From Enterococcus sp. RIT-PI-f (GTDB lineage: Bacteria; Bacillota; Bacilli; Lactobacillales; Enterococcaceae), in contig NZ_LHOX01000010.1 of NCBI RefSeq assembly GCF_001297065.1, forward strand, positions 62,001 through 126,000: 64,000 nucleotides of DNA. The letters are read 5' to 3'. Made by a program: the position numbers and the translations under genes. How positions within the stretch are numbered: position 1 is the stretch's first letter; each line of letters begins with the position of its first letter. The notes under the pieces were generated by a model. The model searched no databases, was not told the DNA's origin, and saw only the letters and a program-made list of their open reading frames with translations. Positions 35,108-46,064 of this stretch are shown here, one piece after another.

Positions 35108-36370
35108 TTATTTTTTTCGAAAAGAATCTGTTGCTTGTGCCCATTCAGTGCTTGTGATGACGTCTTGGATCATCGCTGCAGCATTGGCTGCGCCATTGAC
35201 CTCGAAAGATTGTTGCAACTCAGCTGCTCTGCTATACGTATCCGCATCCATTGCCTGTAATGCCCGATCTAATTTCTTATTGGTTACAGGCTTCGTCAAT
35301 TCTACTGCATGCCCATATTTGACACAGGCAACGATATGGCACCGCTGCTCGTATTGCATGCCAATGGCGATAAAGGGTTTCCCTGACGCACAAGCCGTCT
35401 GAATGGTTCCTTCCCCGCCATGGATCAAGGAAAAATCGATCAAGTCTTTTAAAAGATTGGTAGGCAGATAATCGCAAATGAGGAGATTCGAAGGAGGTTC
35501 GGTTGTTTGTCTCATGAGTTTTTTAATCGGTGCGATGATGGCAATCTCTTTTTTGTCTGCGAAATAGTGGATGATTTTTTGCAGTAGTTGAGGATCACCG
35601 GAACTTCCCATCGCCAAATACATGATTTTTTTCCCCCTCTTTTTTTGACGAGCGATAAACTTGGTCACCTCTTTGGGTAGTGACCCGTCAATTTCAGCAA
35701 AGATTGGACCTACAATGTGATCCTGGGCTGGCAACTCTTTTGATGAGATAAAAAGCGCTGGCGTTGTGATTAGGTTAAGATCACCATCCATTAGTGCTAG
35801 ACTCCTGTGGGGCAATTGAAGACCATAGACTGCTGCAGTCTTTTTAAAGGCTGCAGGTTTCCAAGTACTGTTGACGATTAGATGACGGATCAATGCCCAT
35901 AGGGATGTCTTCAATGGGCCAAAATAGCGCATAAATAAAGGCAAAGGCACATTTGGATCCGACCAAAATGCGCTGCTTCCCGCATAAGGCTTGATATAGA
36001 TTAGGGGGATCTGTTTGATTCTTGCAGATAAGAAAATTGTCACATTTGACCCTGTGATGACCAGCTCGGGTTGATAGGCTGCCAGACAGGCGAGTTCGCT
36101 TTTTACTCGCTGAGCAACCATTTGTTGTGTAAAAGGATTTTTTAAAGACTTCCCTTGATCCAGTGCCATGATTTGTTTTTCTTGTTCCACAGTTAGGGTT
36201 GGCCTCAGCAGGTCATAACTAAAACCAGCTGCTTTGATCAAATAGGCAAAGGTTCGTGAAAAACCGATGAACTGACAATGATACGTGTACTGCAATTGTT
36301 TGGCTACTTCGAGCATTCTTGTGGTTTCAGCTAAATTGAAAACAGCTGGCGCAAAAACAATGGTTTTCAT
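35108..36370 (-). CDS. GT-B fold glycosyltransferase (UGT/MGT-like)
   Basis: The 420-residue protein has the two-lobed form of family 1 glycosyltransferases. The N-terminal lobe begins MKTIVFAPAVFNLAETTRML. The C-terminal lobe has YLAMGSSGDPQLLQ, then CDYLPTNLLKDLIDFSLIHG and GEGTIQTACASGKPFIAIGM, the nucleotide-sugar motif with the conserved His-Gly-Gly. Such enzymes glycosylate small lipophilic acceptors or drugs. The acceptor is unknown. It is a single gene running into the trp promoter. Confidence 0.82.
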   Translation of the reverse strand: MKTIVFAPAVFNLAETTRMLEVAKQLQYTYHCQFIGFSRTFAYLIKAAGFSYDLLRPTLTVEQEKQIMALDQGKSLKNPFTQQMVAQRVKSELACLAAYQPELVITGSNVTIFLSARIKQIPLIYIKPYAGSSAFWSDPNVPLPLFMRYFGPLKTSLWALIRHLIVNSTWKPAAFKKTAAVYGLQLPHRSLALMDGDLNLITTPALFISSKELPAQDHIVGPIFAEIDGSLPKEVTKFIARQKKRGKKIMYLAMGSSGDPQLLQKIIHYFADKKEIAIIAPIKKLMRQTTEPPSNLLICDYLPTNLLKDLIDFSLIHGGEGTIQTACASGKPFIAIGMQYEQRCHIVACVKYGHAVELTKPVTNKKLDRALQAMDADTYSRAAELQQSFEVNGAANAAAMIQDVITSTEWAQATDSFRKK

Positions 36371-36507
36371 CTCTTTGCTCCTTTCTTTACTTCTTACTAT
36401 GTTATCAACATTATAAAGTTTTCAAAGTCTTTAAGAAAACCTTTCTATTTGACGATTGTTGGCTAAATGACGTATGGGGATTTTTAAATACTGAAAGGCT
36501 AATTATT

Positions 36508-36516
36508 TGGTATAAT
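36508..36516 (+). promoter_or_regulatory. Extended -10 promoter of a small membrane protein gene
   Basis: TGGTATAAT (36508-36516) is a consensus extended -10 box, 28 bases before the ATG at 36544. The -35 region is weak. Confidence 0.55.
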
Positions 36517-36543
36517 AGAGAGAAAAAGAGAAGGAGTTCGATC

Positions 36544-36903
36544 ATGGCGCATAAAAAACGGATCCAACGCAATTTTTTTTCTACGTTTATCTCTCTATTC
36601 CTATTATTCTATTTGGTCGATGGCCTCAAAATGTTTTTCCAAGGCACCTTTACAACGCTTGATGGATTAAGGTTGATCAACTTAATCGTCTTTCTCGCAT
36701 TGACCTTTTGGATGCCGGATTCTTTCAAGAAGATGACCCGCATGATGATGTATTCAAGTTATATGTTTATCGTTGGCTTTCTATTTGCTTTTGTTTGGAG
36801 TCAAGTCCCTTTTGTGCCACAAACACTGATGCTTTACTTTATTGGTGCTTTTTTCGGTGGTATCCTTTGGGAGCTGCTTGCTAGCACTTATTTATTTAAT
36901 TAA
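36544..36903 (+). CDS. Small membrane protein, unknown
   Basis: The 119-residue protein has a basic start (MAHKKRIQRN) and four hydrophobic segments (about 11-28, 45-57, 71-86 and 94-113). No family is recognised. AGAAGGAG precedes ATG 36544. A second small membrane protein reading frame follows at 37024-37278, so the two may have been a pair. Confidence 0.7.
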   Translation: MAHKKRIQRNFFSTFISLFLLFYLVDGLKMFFQGTFTTLDGLRLINLIVFLALTFWMPDSFKKMTRMMMYSSYMFIVGFLFAFVWSQVPFVPQTLMLYFIGAFFGGILWELLASTYLFN

Positions 36904-37023
36904 ACGATCGAGCCTTTTTCTCTAGTTGTTTTCATAACAAATTCATCAGATTTTCCTTTTTTTCACCCTTTGATTTTAAAAATAAAGCGTATGCTTAGTT
37001 TTATATCACTGGAGGTGTGAAAG

Positions 37024-37278
37024 ATCGAACTTATTGGACATCTTATCTTTTGGATACCAGCCTTTGTTTTTATTGTAATCGGCTCATTTTATATCCGATG
37101 GCGCAAAAAAATCTTTCCGACATTTCTTTCGGCAGTACCAATGGCCTACTTCATGTTCAAGATTTTTACTTATCGTCACTATGAACCTTACCGTGTGTTG
37201 GTTTACTATTTGATTGGGTTATTTTTATCAGCGGTTTTGCTGATTATGGCTATTCGATTTTTAAGTAAAAAGCGCTAA
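37024..37278 (+). pseudogene. Small membrane protein frame with no normal start (frameshift or ATC start)
   Basis: An 84-codon frame with clear coding character opens IELIGHLIFWIPAFVFIVIG and ends in MAIRFLSKKR and TAA 37276-37278. It has three hydrophobic segments. GGAGG (37011-37015) is well placed, but the GTG at 37017 that should start it is out of frame by one base. Removing G37023 would give GTG-AAA-ATC-GAA-CTT and restore the frame. Either a one-base insertion has broken the start, the assembly has an error, or ATC 37024 is used. The family is not recognised. Confidence 0.6.
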
Positions 37279-37306
37279 GATACGAAAACTTGTGTATAAA
37301 TGAACG

Positions 37307-37342
37307 AAAAGGAGAACGCAACCGCAGCGTTCTCCTTTTTGC
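37307..37342 (-). terminator. Bidirectional terminator before the AbgT gene end
   Basis: AAAAGGAGAACGC (37307-37319) pairs with GCGTTCTCCTTTT (37327-37339) around AACCGCA. It ends abgT on the minus strand and the small membrane gene on the plus strand. Confidence 0.85.
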
Positions 37343-37344
37343 GT

Positions 37345-38889
37345 TTATAAATACATACCTGCTCCAGGTCCCAATGGAATATTGAATACATAGAAGATGA
37401 TGAATAAGATGATCCAAGCAATCGTTAAGACAATTGTATGCGGCAGCATCAAAGCTACGATTGTTCCGACTCCTGTCTTTTTCTGGTACCTTGCAGCAAA
37501 CGTGACGATCAAGGCAAAGTAAGGCATCAGAGGTGTAATGATATTGACTGGGGAATCAGCGACACGATACGCGGCCAGCACAGCCTCTGGTGCAACACCC
37601 AATTGATACAACAATGGGATGAATATAGGTGTTAAGATGGCAAATTTCGGTACAGCGCCTACCAGAATAAAATCTAAAAGCAAAATCAAGAAAATAAAAC
37701 TAAGCAATAAGGGCAAGCCACCGAGCTGCATGCTTTCAATGACTGACGCAGCATTGATCGCTAAGACAGTTCCCATATTTGTAAAGTTGAAGTAAGCAAT
37801 AAACTGAGCAATGATCAACAAAAGAAAGATCATACCGCTTAGATTGCTGAAGACTTTCACGATGGGATTGACAACATCCAAACTCGACTTGATTTTCCCT
37901 ACCCCTAGACCGTAGCAGATCGACGGGATCAAAAAAAGCAACATAATGATAGCAATCAAACTATCCATGAACGGGGTTGAACCGATGATCTGATTGGTTT
38001 CAGCATGACGTAAAGGCGCACCAGAAGGCAGCGTGATCGCCATGATCAACACAACGACCGCTATAAAGCCATAAAGCGCATAGCGTAATCCGCGACGATC
38101 ATCAGGTTGTTCCTCTAAATTGCCGTCAAATTGACTTCGATCGTATGACCCTAATCGAGGTTCGATCAATTTCTCGTTAATCAGTGTACAGACGATTACC
38201 ACTAGAATCGTTGAAGCAATCGAAAAATAAATATTGGCCATTAAATCGATATGGTAAGTAGGATCAACGATCTGTACCGCATCATTCGCAATCTCTGTCA
38301 ACATGCCATCGATCGGCGTAATCAAAATATTCACACCAAATCCTGCAGCAACACCTGCGAAAGCAGCGGATAAGCCGGCAATCGGATGTCGTCCGACTTT
38401 GTAGAAAACTGCTGCACCCAAAGGAATCAAAACCAAATAACCTGCGTCAGAAGCGATACTTGACAATACACCTAGAAAGACTAAGATGGCTGTCAATAAT
38501 CGATTGGGCACGACTTTCACCAGTTTATGGATCAAAGATGCAATCAACCCGATTTCTTCCGCAAATCCTACCCCAATCATCGCCACCAAGGTAACCCCTA
38601 GTGCTTGAAAACTCATTAAGTTTTGCACGACGGAAGTTAACATAAATCGAATACCGTCAACTCCTAAAAGACTCTCCACCGCAACAACCGATTCCGTCAC
38701 TTGATGGGTATCTGGATCGATCGATTCCAGAACTGCCGAAGCACCTGTCAATTGAAAAACAGCAGATAAGCCAATCACACCTGCGATCAATATAAGGAAA
38801 ATGATTGCCGGATGCGGGACTTTATTGCCAAACCGTTCAACCGTATCGAGTAGTCGATCCATCCTTTTGACTTTATTTTCTTCTTGCAT
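37345..38889 (-). CDS. AbgT-family transporter (p-aminobenzoyl-glutamate type)
   Basis: The 514-residue membrane protein opens MQEENKVKRMDRLLDTVERF and then GNKVPHPAIIFLILI, the typical AbgT entry. It has about eleven hydrophobic segments and the conserved FGVNILITPIDGML hairpin and RVADSPVNIITPLMPYFALI near the end. Family members take up p-aminobenzoyl-glutamate, a folate breakdown product, or export sulfonamides. ATG 38889 (GAAGGAAG upstream) is preferred to the in-frame start at 38982. No abgA/abgB hydrolase genes are adjacent. Confidence 0.9.
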   Translation of the reverse strand: MQEENKVKRMDRLLDTVERFGNKVPHPAIIFLILIAGVIGLSAVFQLTGASAVLESIDPDTHQVTESVVAVESLLGVDGIRFMLTSVVQNLMSFQALGVTLVAMIGVGFAEEIGLIASLIHKLVKVVPNRLLTAILVFLGVLSSIASDAGYLVLIPLGAAVFYKVGRHPIAGLSAAFAGVAAGFGVNILITPIDGMLTEIANDAVQIVDPTYHIDLMANIYFSIASTILVVIVCTLINEKLIEPRLGSYDRSQFDGNLEEQPDDRRGLRYALYGFIAVVVLIMAITLPSGAPLRHAETNQIIGSTPFMDSLIAIIMLLFLIPSICYGLGVGKIKSSLDVVNPIVKVFSNLSGMIFLLLIIAQFIAYFNFTNMGTVLAINAASVIESMQLGGLPLLLSFIFLILLLDFILVGAVPKFAILTPIFIPLLYQLGVAPEAVLAAYRVADSPVNIITPLMPYFALIVTFAARYQKKTGVGTIVALMLPHTIVLTIAWIILFIIFYVFNIPLGPGAGMYL

Positions 38890-39031
38890 ATTGTCACTTC
38901 CTTCACAAATTGTTTCAGATTTATAAAAACATCCTTTTCGAGAATAGTATAACATAAAAGTGTATATAATTATCTTTAACAACCGTTTTTAAGAGTATTT
39001 ATATAACGATTTATTAACTTTAAAAGAATCT

Positions 39032-39067
39032 TTAAATAACGAAAGTTTTAAAACTATCGTTATTTAA
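39032..39067. repeat. 36-base near-perfect palindrome upstream of abgT
   Basis: The left arm TTAAATAACGAAAGTTTT and right arm AAAACTATCGTTATTTAA are reverse complements with one mismatch in 18. The half-site AACGAT recurs just upstream at 39006. It lies about 140 bases from the abgT start and could be an operator for an unknown regulator, or a stem-loop in RNA. Confidence 0.65.
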
Positions 39068-39115
39068 GTTTGATTTAAGGTTCTTGTGCTAGTTTAAACA
39101 TGACATAATAATTGG

Positions 39116-39150
39116 GTCTGTACTAGCGGAAACTAGTATGGACTTTTTTT
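39116..39150 (+). terminator. Plus-strand terminator without an evident gene
   Basis: GTCTGTACTAG (39116-39126) pairs with CTAGTATGGAC (39133-39143) around CGGAAA, followed by seven T. No ORF on the plus strand leads to it. A TTCTTG/CATAAT pair just upstream is a weak promoter candidate. It may end a small RNA. Confidence 0.55.
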
Positions 39151-39196
39151 CTATTTATTACGCCAAGAAAGCTTAAATTTTTTTGCATCTCACGTA

Positions 39197-39228
39197 TAAA
39201 AAAACCAATCCAAAAATCTGGATTGGTT
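39197..39228 (-). terminator. Terminator after the disulfide oxidoreductase gene
   Basis: AACCAATCC (39203-39211) pairs with GGATTGGTT (39220-39228); on the minus strand seven T follow. Confidence 0.85.
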
Positions 39229-39259
39229 GATCCTCGAGCTATAACCATTTGTTCCCTTT

Positions 39260-40585
39260 CTAAATCAGAGAAGTCAGATCACTTGATGGGGTCGGATACG
39301 CGAAAATGATTTTCTTTAATTGACTTGAGCTGATGTTCAACCCTAAATGATAAACAAAATCGTTGATCACTTCATCAGCGATCGTTGCTAGAATCGTCAC
39401 TGCGGCAAGGTTGTCCTCTTTGTCATAAACCAATTTTATTTTTGCTTGCGAATCATTGATTCTGCGGTAGGTATACCACGTGGACAGATCGATGACTTCA
39501 CTATGGTAAGCCTCGCTGTTTTCTTGCAATACGGCCTCGCTGACGCCAATTCGGGCCAATTTTAAGTGACCAAATACTACCGTCGGGATCACTGGATAGT
39601 CAATTGCTTCCTGACTCCCCAACAAGGAAGCTGCGACATATGCCGCTTCAAAACTAGCGACAGGGGTCAACTTGGGCTGTTTTTTAGACAAGACATCGCC
39701 GATTGCATAGATATGGGACTCTTTTGTCCGCAAATGATCATCAACCAAGAGACCATGAGGATCATAGGCAATCGCTGTGTTTTTTAGTGCTAGAGATTCA
39801 AGATTCGGTATGCGGCCAGTGGCACCAATCACCAACGCACCACTAACGCTGCCATGATCCGTTTCAACTACAAAGTGATTGCCTTCTTTTTTTATTTCTT
39901 TAGGGGCAGTATTTAAATGAAACATCATCCCTTGTCCTGCAAGATAGCCCATCAAGTCTTGTACCAAGTCTGGATCGAATCCTTTTAAAGGCTGCTCGTT
40001 ATGATGAAGAATATGGACTTTGGCACCTGCAGCCTGCGCGATGACGGCCAGTTCAAAGGTAATATAGCCACCCCCGATAAAAACAATCTCTTCAGGCATC
40101 TCTTCCAGTGCTAAAAAATCCGTACTAGAGCGGATAAAGTTTTTTCCCGGTATAGCCAAAACAGCTGGTCGTTGCCCAGTAGCCAAAACAATATTTTCGC
40201 CACGGATTTGTACTTGATCGATGGCAACTGTGTGGGCATCAACAAAGGATGCTTGTCCGTAATACGTAGCGATTGCCTCTTGATCCAGCCCTTCTTTGGT
40301 GCTTTTTGGCACGCCGTCTGTGTAGGTTTTTTTGAACGCGAGCAGTTGCGGCCAATCGAGCGTTAATTGACCAGAGACCCCGGAATCAGCCATCGCTTCT
40401 GCCGCTTTTATGACTTCAACGCCCCGCATCAGCAATTTCTTCGGATCACAGCCTCGATTTGGACACGTACCACCCCACAAATCATGTTCAATGATGGCGA
40501 CTTTCTTTCCCTCTGCTCGTAATGGGTACGCAACAGCCAATCCAGCCGGTCCTGCCCCGATAACTACGACATCATATGTTTTCAT
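39260..40585 (-). CDS. FAD-dependent pyridine nucleotide-disulfide oxidoreductase
   Basis: The 441-residue protein resembles glutathione reductase and dihydrolipoamide dehydrogenase. It has the FAD motif VVVIGAGPAGLAVAYPL and the redox pair in GGTCPNRGCDPKKLLM, both cysteines present. The NAD(P) motif is IVFIGGGYITFELAVIAQAA, followed by YAIGDVLSKKQPKLTPVASFEA. The usual His-Pro-Thr near the C-terminus reads AYPTPSSDL, so the catalytic His is not at its standard place. The substrate (glutathione, another thiol or a quinone) is unknown. It is a single gene. Confidence 0.88.
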   Translation of the reverse strand: MKTYDVVVIGAGPAGLAVAYPLRAEGKKVAIIEHDLWGGTCPNRGCDPKKLLMRGVEVIKAAEAMADSGVSGQLTLDWPQLLAFKKTYTDGVPKSTKEGLDQEAIATYYGQASFVDAHTVAIDQVQIRGENIVLATGQRPAVLAIPGKNFIRSSTDFLALEEMPEEIVFIGGGYITFELAVIAQAAGAKVHILHHNEQPLKGFDPDLVQDLMGYLAGQGMMFHLNTAPKEIKKEGNHFVVETDHGSVSGALVIGATGRIPNLESLALKNTAIAYDPHGLLVDDHLRTKESHIYAIGDVLSKKQPKLTPVASFEAAYVAASLLGSQEAIDYPVIPTVVFGHLKLARIGVSEAVLQENSEAYHSEVIDLSTWYTYRRINDSQAKIKLVYDKEDNLAAVTILATIADEVINDFVYHLGLNISSSQLKKIIFAYPTPSSDLTSLI

Positions 40586-40709
40586 TTCACCACTCCTTTT
40601 GATTGTTGATCAAATCATTCGCTATTCTCAGTATATCGAATATACGTTCAGACAAGAAAGGATTCGCTGACACCTCGCCTATTCACTTCTGCGCTGAGAG
40701 AGGACATAC

Positions 40710-40737
40710 AAAAAAAGACGCCACATACATGACGTCT
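40710..40737 (-). terminator. Terminator after the epimerase gene
   Basis: On the minus strand AGACGTC and GGCGTCT form a short stem around ATGTATGT, with seven T after it. Confidence 0.65.
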
Positions 40738-40744
40738 TCTGGTG

Positions 40745-41791
40745 TTAGCTTAGTTTTTCTTCAATCAATGTCAATTTTGTCAGAAAATCTTTCTGAATAC
40801 CGCGATATTCGGTAATTACTTGATCGCACCATTGATCAAAATGTGCATCAGATTGTTTTAATTCTGGATGATCTGTCATGTAAGCCAAATAACGCTTCAA
40901 TCCCTCTTCTAAGGAAACCTGTGGAGAAAAATCAGGAACGACCGTCTTCAATCGGCTGATATCGAAGAGATTGGCCCAACGTTTGTCCCCTTGAATCGAT
41001 TGGTCAAAATCGTAATCTGCGGCATGACGCAAGAGATCCGTGGGTATATACACCGGCCGATACGCAACACCTAATAAATCGGCCAATGTTTGATACAGCA
41101 TATCCCATGTATGACTTGCAGGATTCATGATTTGGCAAATCTCGCCAATGAAGGCTTGCTGTTCCACGATGGGAACAAATCCTTCCGCAAAATCCTCCGC
41201 ATGGGTACTTGCCCACATTGACTGCCCTTCACCATGAATAATAACTTCTTTGCCCTCGATCATGCGCTGAACGACACCCCAGCAATTTTTGCCTTTGATA
41301 CTGAGTGGGATCCGATCTTTCGAATAGGTTTGCGTTGGCCGAATGATCGTCACTGGAAAGCCCTCTGTGTCATGAGCCGCCAAAAAACGTGCCTCTGCAG
41401 CAGCTTTATTTTGTCCATAGGGAGAATACCGATTGCCGATCGGTGTGGCTTCATTGATCAAACAGGTGGCTTCATGATTTAAGACAGCAACGGTGCTGAT
41501 AAAGACAAATTGCTTTGTTCTTCCGGTGAATAAGGCGATATTGTCTTCTGCATCTTTGGCGTTCCATATAATAAAGTTGATCACACAATCGAAGGAGCGG
41601 TCTGCAAGAAGCTGCGCCATTGCGTCTGTATTTGTGATATCACCTCGAAGCATATGGATCGATTCCGGCAGCACGTCATTTTTGTTGCCGCGATTCAAGA
41701 CATAGACTTGGTTGTCTGGATTTTCAGCTAATTTTTTGGTAATTGGCAATGAAATCGTACCCGTTCCGCCAATGATCAATACTTTTTTCAT
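40745..41791 (-). CDS. NAD-dependent epimerase/dehydratase (extended SDR)
   Basis: The 348-residue protein opens MKKVLIIGGTGTISLPITKK, a nucleotide-binding Rossmann motif, then MLRGDITN and FVFISTVAVLNHEA. The catalytic Tyr is in RYSPYGQNKAAAEARFL (Tyr...Lys), and TIIRPTQTYS follows. It belongs to the SDR family acting on nucleotide sugars or related compounds. It lies 24 bases downstream of the GH1 gene on the same strand, so it may be the last gene of the glycoside-use operon. Confidence 0.85.
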   Translation of the reverse strand: MKKVLIIGGTGTISLPITKKLAENPDNQVYVLNRGNKNDVLPESIHMLRGDITNTDAMAQLLADRSFDCVINFIIWNAKDAEDNIALFTGRTKQFVFISTVAVLNHEATCLINEATPIGNRYSPYGQNKAAAEARFLAAHDTEGFPVTIIRPTQTYSKDRIPLSIKGKNCWGVVQRMIEGKEVIIHGEGQSMWASTHAEDFAEGFVPIVEQQAFIGEICQIMNPASHTWDMLYQTLADLLGVAYRPVYIPTDLLRHAADYDFDQSIQGDKRWANLFDISRLKTVVPDFSPQVSLEEGLKRYLAYMTDHPELKQSDAHFDQWCDQVITEYRGIQKDFLTKLTLIEEKLS

Positions 41792-41815
41792 GATGCACCT
41801 CTACCTTCTACGAAT

Positions 41816-44236
<2,421 letters not shown>

Positions 44237-44240
<4 letters not shown>

Positions 44241-44698
44241 ATTACTTCCCCCAGTTGTTTTGTTAATAGTTTCGTTAAGACATGGACAATGATCAAATGA
44301 TCTTCGATGTGATCCAAACCGGACACACAGATCGTACCCGTCACTTCCCCATTTTCGACAATCGGAAAGCCGCCGCCGCAAACGGCATAACGGCTATCCT
44401 GTTCCCATTGCGCAAAAAGCGGGTTTTGCGCTTTTTGATAAAAGGTATAAAGCGAACTGTGACCACTGTCTAATACAGTTGTTTCTTTTCTTTCCAACCA
44501 AGGACTTTCTTCACGCCCATTCATCAAAAATCTAAGAACGGGTAATCCACGATGTGAGATTTTTATGCCTACTGGTTTTGGATAAGTTTTTGTGACATAA
44601 TCATTGATTTCAGAAGCGATCCGCAACGCCAAATCATTGTCAAAATACGTGAAATGCAAGCGGCTTTCTTGTTCCAGTAGTTCATTAAAATCCATCAA
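44237..44698 (-). CDS. UPF0303 / GlcG-HbpS-like protein
   Basis: The 153-residue protein has the family pattern: LALRIASEINDYV, GIKISHRGLPVLRFLMNG, and the Gly-rich RYAVCGGGFPIVENGEVTGT followed by ICVSGLDHIEDH. Members of this fold bind heme or small ligands, and many lie in sugar-use operons with no assigned role. It starts two bases after the EIIC gene and overlaps the Gfo/Idh gene by four bases, so it is part of the operon. Confidence 0.82.
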
Positions 44699-44699
44699 A

Positions 44700-46049
44700 T
44701 CATCCTTTTTCTACAATGCCTTCTTCGGCAAATTGTGTATTGATTTTTTCTTGTTCCTCTAGACGCTCGTTTGCCAATTCTGCATCATAAGCTAATTTGT
44801 CGGCGGTTTTGAAGAATGGGTAGTACACCATTGCAGACACGAGGATCTGCACGACATTCAAGACGGCCCCACGCCAGCCAGATACTAAGAAACCTGATAT
44901 AATTGGCGGTGTTGTCCAAGGAATATTGACCCCGTTGGTCAAAGGAACCAATCCGCTGCTCATTGAAAAATAAGCCATCAACGTCATAATCACCGGTGTC
45001 AGAATAAAAGGAACCAATAAAATAGGATTCAACACGATTGGAATCCCAAAAATCATCGTTTCATTGATCGTGAAAATCTCGGGAATGATCGATAACTTGC
45101 CGACTGCCTTGAATTGCTTTGATTTTGATAAGAACAAGAGCAAGAAGACCAAGCCAAAAGTGGCTCCAGAGCCGCCGATTTTGATAAAGTTGGAATAAAA
45201 TTGATAGTTGACGATATTCGGAATATCCAAGCCACTTGCTACAGCAGTCGCATTCTCAGCGGTCAAAGATAACCAAATCGGCTGCATCACACTACCAACG
45301 ATATTGGCCCCATGGATACCAAATGCCCATAAAACCCCTTCAACCAAGATCACAATGATCGTTGCCGGCAACGAACTACCCAAACGAGTCAAAGGTGTCT
45401 GCAAATTCTGGAAGATAAAACTTTGGGCATCATTAAAATGAGTAAATTCAAAGCCAATTCGAACAAAATTGAAAATCACAATAACCACTAAGATCGGAAT
45501 CAATGATGAAAATGATTTGGATACATTTGCTGGTACGGATTCAGGCATTTTGATGACCCAGCCTTTGCGGTCTGCGAAATAAATCAATTCTACTGCCAAA
45601 ATACTAGCAATCATTCCGACAAATAGCCCAGCTGCACCAAGGTTTGATAAGGGAATACCGACACCTAGATCGGCATCTTGAAAAGCATATAATGGCGTCA
45701 GCACGAGAAATGCTGCCAGTGCAGAAAAGATCGCCCCAATTCGATCAATCTTGTAACTATGGGCGAGGTCATTGGCAATACCAATCACGACATACAAGGT
45801 CATCATACTCATTGAAATGTCATTTGGTACCGTAAATAATCGCTGCCACCCTTCTCCTAGCGTATTTTCCATGAAGGTGGTATATGCAGGAATCGGCATA
45901 TAGGCAAAAAGAATAAAGAATGAACCAATGATCAATAACGGCATCGCTGCCATAAAACTGTTTTTGATGGCTGACAAATAACGATTGCTATCTAATTTCA
46001 TTGCAATGGGTGTTAATTTTTCTTCAAAAATCCCAATAAATTTATCCAT
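44700..46049 (-). CDS. PTS EIIC component, lactose/cellobiose family
   Basis: The 449-residue membrane protein has about ten hydrophobic segments and the EIIC (CelB/LacE-like) pattern: MDKFIGIFEEKLTPIAMKLDS at the start, MAAMPLLIIGSFFILF, GIHGANIVGSVMQPIW and TINETMIFGIPIVLNPILLVPF. It moves and phosphorylates a glycoside together with EIIA and EIIB. No EIIA or EIIB gene lies in this operon, so these must come from elsewhere. The GH1 in the operon implies a beta-glucoside. Confidence 0.92.
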   Translation of the reverse strand: MDKFIGIFEEKLTPIAMKLDSNRYLSAIKNSFMAAMPLLIIGSFFILFAYMPIPAYTTFMENTLGEGWQRLFTVPNDISMSMMTLYVVIGIANDLAHSYKIDRIGAIFSALAAFLVLTPLYAFQDADLGVGIPLSNLGAAGLFVGMIASILAVELIYFADRKGWVIKMPESVPANVSKSFSSLIPILVVIVIFNFVRIGFEFTHFNDAQSFIFQNLQTPLTRLGSSLPATIIVILVEGVLWAFGIHGANIVGSVMQPIWLSLTAENATAVASGLDIPNIVNYQFYSNFIKIGGSGATFGLVFLLLFLSKSKQFKAVGKLSIIPEIFTINETMIFGIPIVLNPILLVPFILTPVIMTLMAYFSMSSGLVPLTNGVNIPWTTPPIISGFLVSGWRGAVLNVVQILVSAMVYYPFFKTADKLAYDAELANERLEEQEKINTQFAEEGIVEKG

Positions 46050-46064
46050 TCTATGAACGCTCCC

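Noticed and set aside
37017-37188. GTG-started frame at 37017 as the real product
   Set aside because: It has the better ribosome site but encodes a mixed, non-membrane sequence that stops early; the neighbouring frame has the coding character.
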